Below are positions 6,391-8,000 of a stretch of 8,000 bases of DNA, piece by piece. The notes under the pieces are model-generated. The model saw only the letters and a program-made list of their open reading frames with translations, had not been told where the DNA came from and ran no database searches. The position numbers and the translations under genes were made by a program. Position 1 is the first letter of the stretch; every line of letters begins with the position of its first letter. Where the stretch lies: NCBI GenBank assembly GCA_016926495.1, contig JAFGOL010000110.1:1-8000 (forward strand), read 5' to 3'. Source of the stretch: Oligoflexia bacterium (GTDB lineage: Bacteria > Bdellovibrionota > JAFGOL01).

Positions 6391-7140
6391 CTATTTATAG
6401 GTTATCTTCGCGCGGCAAATTTCCAGGCCGTCACCCTTTTTCACAATATTATGCATGTATACAAGCGGTTTTTCAGACAGCCGTTCCGCGTTAACCGCAA
6501 CGTCATCACCAAAATTTGCCTCTCCTGTAAAATTTATCTCAAATTTATCTATCTCATTAGTTTCAATAAATTCCATGGAATAGCCGTCCATTATCCACTC
6601 TATATACTTGACGTTATTAACATGCCGGTTGACATCAAGGTCGCTGTACCTCACGGAAAAAAACCTGCCCGCTATCCAATTTCCAAGTTCTTTTAACTTA
6701 TCCGCGTTCCTGCCCAGGGCGGACCTGCCCTTTATCGACGGCCACTTTTCAGCCAATTGCCCGAGTTTCTGTATTTTCCTGTTTTTAACATCCACTACCA
6801 CCCATGACGCCGTGCCTTTTGCCTTTTCATTTCCTTCAAAATCCGTTATACAAAAATCCCTGAATGCCATAAGCTTTTCAATTCCCCTTGACCACGTCGT
6901 GAGCTTTATGTCCTCGCCCCAGCGCGGGATTTCTTTTATGACAATTTCCAGCCTGACCATCATCCAGATGCTGCCTTCAGGTATGAGCCGGCCCAGTGCT
7001 TTTTCCACACAAATATAATGCCGCCACGCCGAATTCTGGAAATAATTGGCGATTGCCGCTATATTCGCCCTGCCTTTGGCGTCAGCTTCGTAGACCTTTA
7101 CGTTATAGCATTCTATCCCTTCCTCCGGCGCTTCGTTCAT
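6391..7140 (-). CDS. acyl-ACP thioesterase (FatA/FatB-type, double hotdog fold)
   Basis: A 249-residue cytoplasmic enzyme expected to hydrolyse acyl-ACP, releasing free fatty acids and setting chain length. It has two hotdog domains. The first (residues about 12-128) contains ANIAAIANYFQNSAW at 25-39, the counterpart of the helix in plant and bacterial FatA, and SIWMMVRLEIVI at 57-68. The second (about 150-249) has the catalytic segment DLDVNRHVNNVKYIEW at 167-182, with Asn171 and His173 as the family's catalytic residues and Glu181 nearby as a possible third partner. The length is normal for bacterial members. I start at ATG 7140 rather than an in-frame ATG at 7209, because 7209 would overlap the AMMECR1 gene and add a non-conserved Gly/Arg-rich stretch, while GGAGG (7151-7155) and GGAAGGAA (7141-7148) precede 7140. 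It lies 19 nt after the AMMECR1 gene and is probably cotranscribed with it. Confidence 0.85.
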   Translation of the reverse strand: MNEAPEEGIECYNVKVYEADAKGRANIAAIANYFQNSAWRHYICVEKALGRLIPEGSIWMMVRLEIVIKEIPRWGEDIKLTTWSRGIEKLMAFRDFCITDFEGNEKAKGTASWVVVDVKNRKIQKLGQLAEKWPSIKGRSALGRNADKLKELGNWIAGRFFSVRYSDLDVNRHVNNVKYIEWIMDGYSMEFIETNEIDKFEINFTGEANFGDDVAVNAERLSEKPLVYMHNIVKKGDGLEICRAKITYK

Positions 7141-7159
7141 TTCCTTCCGCCCTCCGCCT

Positions 7160-7720
7160 TCATTCCTTCCCGCACTGCCTTTCCCCGAACACTTCCGCCT
7201 CAAACACATATATCTCCGTCTTCGGGTCCTTGTATGCGTCCGGAGGCAGGCCTGCCTTTCCCGAACACAGGCTTTCCATGAACTGCTCCTTTGTCCATCC
7301 TGTTTCCGTTGCCACCTGAGGCAGGTAAACCCCGCCTGCGGAACCTTTCTTTACAATGACACCGTGTTTTCCAAGTTCAATTTCATCTGTTGATTTCACT
7401 TTTCTCTTCGGCGTCAATACTGATATCTCAATATCAAGATCCTTTATTTCTTCAGGCGCAACCGGCATGAACCGCGGGTCCTTAGTTGACGCCTCTATCG
7501 CCATTTCAATGATTGTGTCTGAAAGCGGCTGTGCCCCTTCTATCATGCCAATACAGCCCCTTAAGCTCCCTTTATTGTGGATCGTCACGAAAGCCCCGCG
7601 TTTTTCGGCAAACAACGGGTCCTTGTCGTCAAACTTGGGGATAATGCCCTCTATTATATACTTTTCCACGGTAGTCCTGGCTAATTTAAGAAGCTTGTCT
7701 TTCTGCTCTTTTGACAGCAT
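7160..7720 (-). CDS. AMMECR1-domain protein (AmmeMemoRadiSam system protein A type)
   Basis: A 186-residue soluble protein spanning the whole AMMECR1 domain. Conserved family segments appear in order: RGAFVTIHNKGSLRGCIGMI at 41-60 with the invariant LRGCIG (53-58, Cys56), STKDPRFMPV at 78-87, DIEISVLTPKRKV at 96-108, GKHGVIVKKG at 117-126, VYLPQVATETGW at 131-142, then the SLCSGKAGLPPDAY stretch at 150-163. Archaeal, bacterial and human relatives are known, but the biochemical role is unsettled. In many prokaryotes the gene accompanies a Memo-family gene and a distinctive radical SAM gene; neither Memo nor that radical SAM type is in this window, and the B12 radical SAM enzyme two genes downstream is of another kind. 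AGGAGG at 7728-7733, 7 nt before ATG 7720, fixes the start. It heads the minus-strand cluster, divergent from a tRNA gene. Confidence 0.9.
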   Translation of the reverse strand: MLSKEQKDKLLKLARTTVEKYIIEGIIPKFDDKDPLFAEKRGAFVTIHNKGSLRGCIGMIEGAQPLSDTIIEMAIEASTKDPRFMPVAPEEIKDLDIEISVLTPKRKVKSTDEIELGKHGVIVKKGSAGGVYLPQVATETGWTKEQFMESLCSGKAGLPPDAYKDPKTEIYVFEAEVFGERQCGKE

Positions 7721-7727
7721 TTTTTTT

Positions 7728-7733
7728 CCTCCT
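7728..7733 (-). promoter_or_regulatory. strong Shine-Dalgarno site of the AMMECR1 gene
   Basis: A perfect AGGAGG on the minus strand, 7 nt before ATG 7720, is the best ribosome binding site in the window. Confidence 0.8.
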
Positions 7734-7843
7734 CTTTTAATACCAAAACCTTATCTTAAGTACCCGCCTGCGCTTAACGGTCATTGCTTAAAAAACATGA
7801 AATTTTTTTACAAAAACCTTAAAAACCCTTTCAAATCAGTGTT

Positions 7844-7857
7844 TTTTACATTTTACA
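7844..7857. repeat. two direct copies of TTTTACA in the divergent spacer
   Basis: TTTTACA occurs at 7844-7850 and 7851-7857. It is short and T-rich, so chance is possible, but the 7-nt period matches the arrays in the other spacers. The rest of 7721-7959 is AT-rich, including a loose 9-10 nt repetition of AAAAACCTT near 7812-7830, and shows no small gene. Confidence 0.35.
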
Positions 7858-7904
7858 TGCCGTTTTTAACCGATAAACAAAAACAATTTACCTTCAATTC
7901 CCTT

Positions 7905-7933
7905 ATTATATCCTTGACTTATTCTACCAAAAA
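7905..7933 (-). promoter_or_regulatory. weak candidate promoter for the AMMECR1-thioesterase unit
   Basis: TATAAT on the minus strand at 7905-7910 is a perfect -10 box, but the hexamer 17 nt upstream is only TTTTTG (7928-7933), and the better TTGGTA (7925-7930) is just 14 nt away. It would give a leader of about 180 nt and would face and overlap the tRNA promoter. The true start may be elsewhere in this AT-rich spacer. Confidence 0.25.
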
Positions 7934-7941
7934 AATATAAT
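7914..7941 (+). promoter_or_regulatory. promoter of the tRNA gene
   Basis: TTGACT (7914-7919) and a perfect TATAAT (7936-7941) are 16 nt apart. RNA would begin near 7948, about 12 nt before the mature tRNA end at 7960, typical of a strongly expressed stable-RNA gene. Confidence 0.8.
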
Positions 7942-7959
7942 ATATTCCTGTTTTATCGT

Positions 7960-8000
7960 GGGCCCATAGCTCAGTTGGTTAGAGCAGCAGACTCATAATC
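7960..8000 (+). tRNA. tRNA with CAT anticodon (Ile2 or elongator Met), 5' part, cut by window edge
   Basis: The first 41 nt of a tRNA. Acceptor strand GGGCCCA (7960-7966), then TA (positions 8-9), D-stem GCTC/GAGC (7969-7972 and 7982-7985) closing a D-loop with GG, A26, anticodon strand GCAGA (7987-7991) and loop CTCATAA (7992-7998) with CAT at 7994-7996. The final TC pairs with the start of the stem. A CAT anticodon means initiator Met, elongator Met or lysidine-modified Ile2. A G at position 1 speaks against initiator, which usually has a mismatched first pair. C at positions 4 and 5 recalls the bases that mark tRNA-Ile2 for TilS in E. coli, so Ile2 is slightly favoured. The T arm and acceptor 3' strand lie outside the window. 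Confidence 0.93.

Noticed and set aside
7141..7209. Extended N-terminus of the thioesterase from ATG 7209
   Set aside because: The added 23 residues are Gly/Arg/Lys-rich, lie over the AMMECR1 C-terminus and are not part of the hotdog fold.
7245..7256. Perfect 12-bp palindrome GGCAGGCCTGCC with similar GGCAGG motifs near 7320
   Set aside because: It lies within conserved AMMECR1 codons (KAGLPPDA), so it is explained by coding; no further copies were noticed in the spacers.

Overview
The window reads as a chromosomal segment of an uncultured Gram-negative (diderm) bacterium with moderate GC. Two adjacent genes encode lipoproteins with signal peptides. Genes have clear Shine-Dalgarno sites, and promoters look like ordinary sigma-70 sites. 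Nothing here fixes the phylum; the mix of genes and the heptanucleotide repeats in the spacers would fit one of the poorly cultured diderm candidate phyla (Omnitrophota- or Elusimicrobiota-like), but that is only an impression. I see no phage, transposase, CRISPR array or toxin/defence island.

Seven protein genes, all on the minus strand, fill about 1-7720. Read in the direction of transcription (right to left) they are: an AMMECR1-domain protein (7160-7720), an acyl-ACP thioesterase (6391-7140), a B12-binding radical SAM enzyme (4944-6278), a DUF4921/GalT-like protein (3515-4837), a parvulin-type peptidyl-prolyl isomerase lipoprotein (2565-3518), a large TPR plus periplasmic-binding-protein lipoprotein (146-2488), and the first 48 codons of histidyl-tRNA synthetase (1-144, cut by the window edge). 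A divergent tRNA gene with anticodon CAT starts at 7960 on the plus strand behind a near-consensus promoter and is cut at the right edge.

Spacing suggests three transcription blocks. AMMECR1 and the thioesterase are 19 nt apart and form one unit. The radical SAM gene stands between two repeat-bearing spacers. The DUF4921 gene has a good promoter (TTGTAT-N17-TATAAT) and overlaps the isomerase gene by ATGA; the large lipoprotein follows after 76 nt and hisS after 1 nt. The two lipoproteins probably work in the envelope, one as a folding helper and the other with an LpoA-like layout. The other products are cytoplasmic: tRNA charging, fatty-acid release and uncharacterised enzymes.

Two observations stand out. 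First, all three sizeable spacers between minus-strand genes contain degenerate tandem arrays with a 7-nt period, each with a different unit sequence. These arrays reach into functional sites: a possible -35 box, a stop codon and C-terminus, and a ribosome binding site. Second, the large lipoprotein carries an extra domain of about 200 residues, resembling the CsgG/TolB-N type, inserted inside its periplasmic-binding fold.
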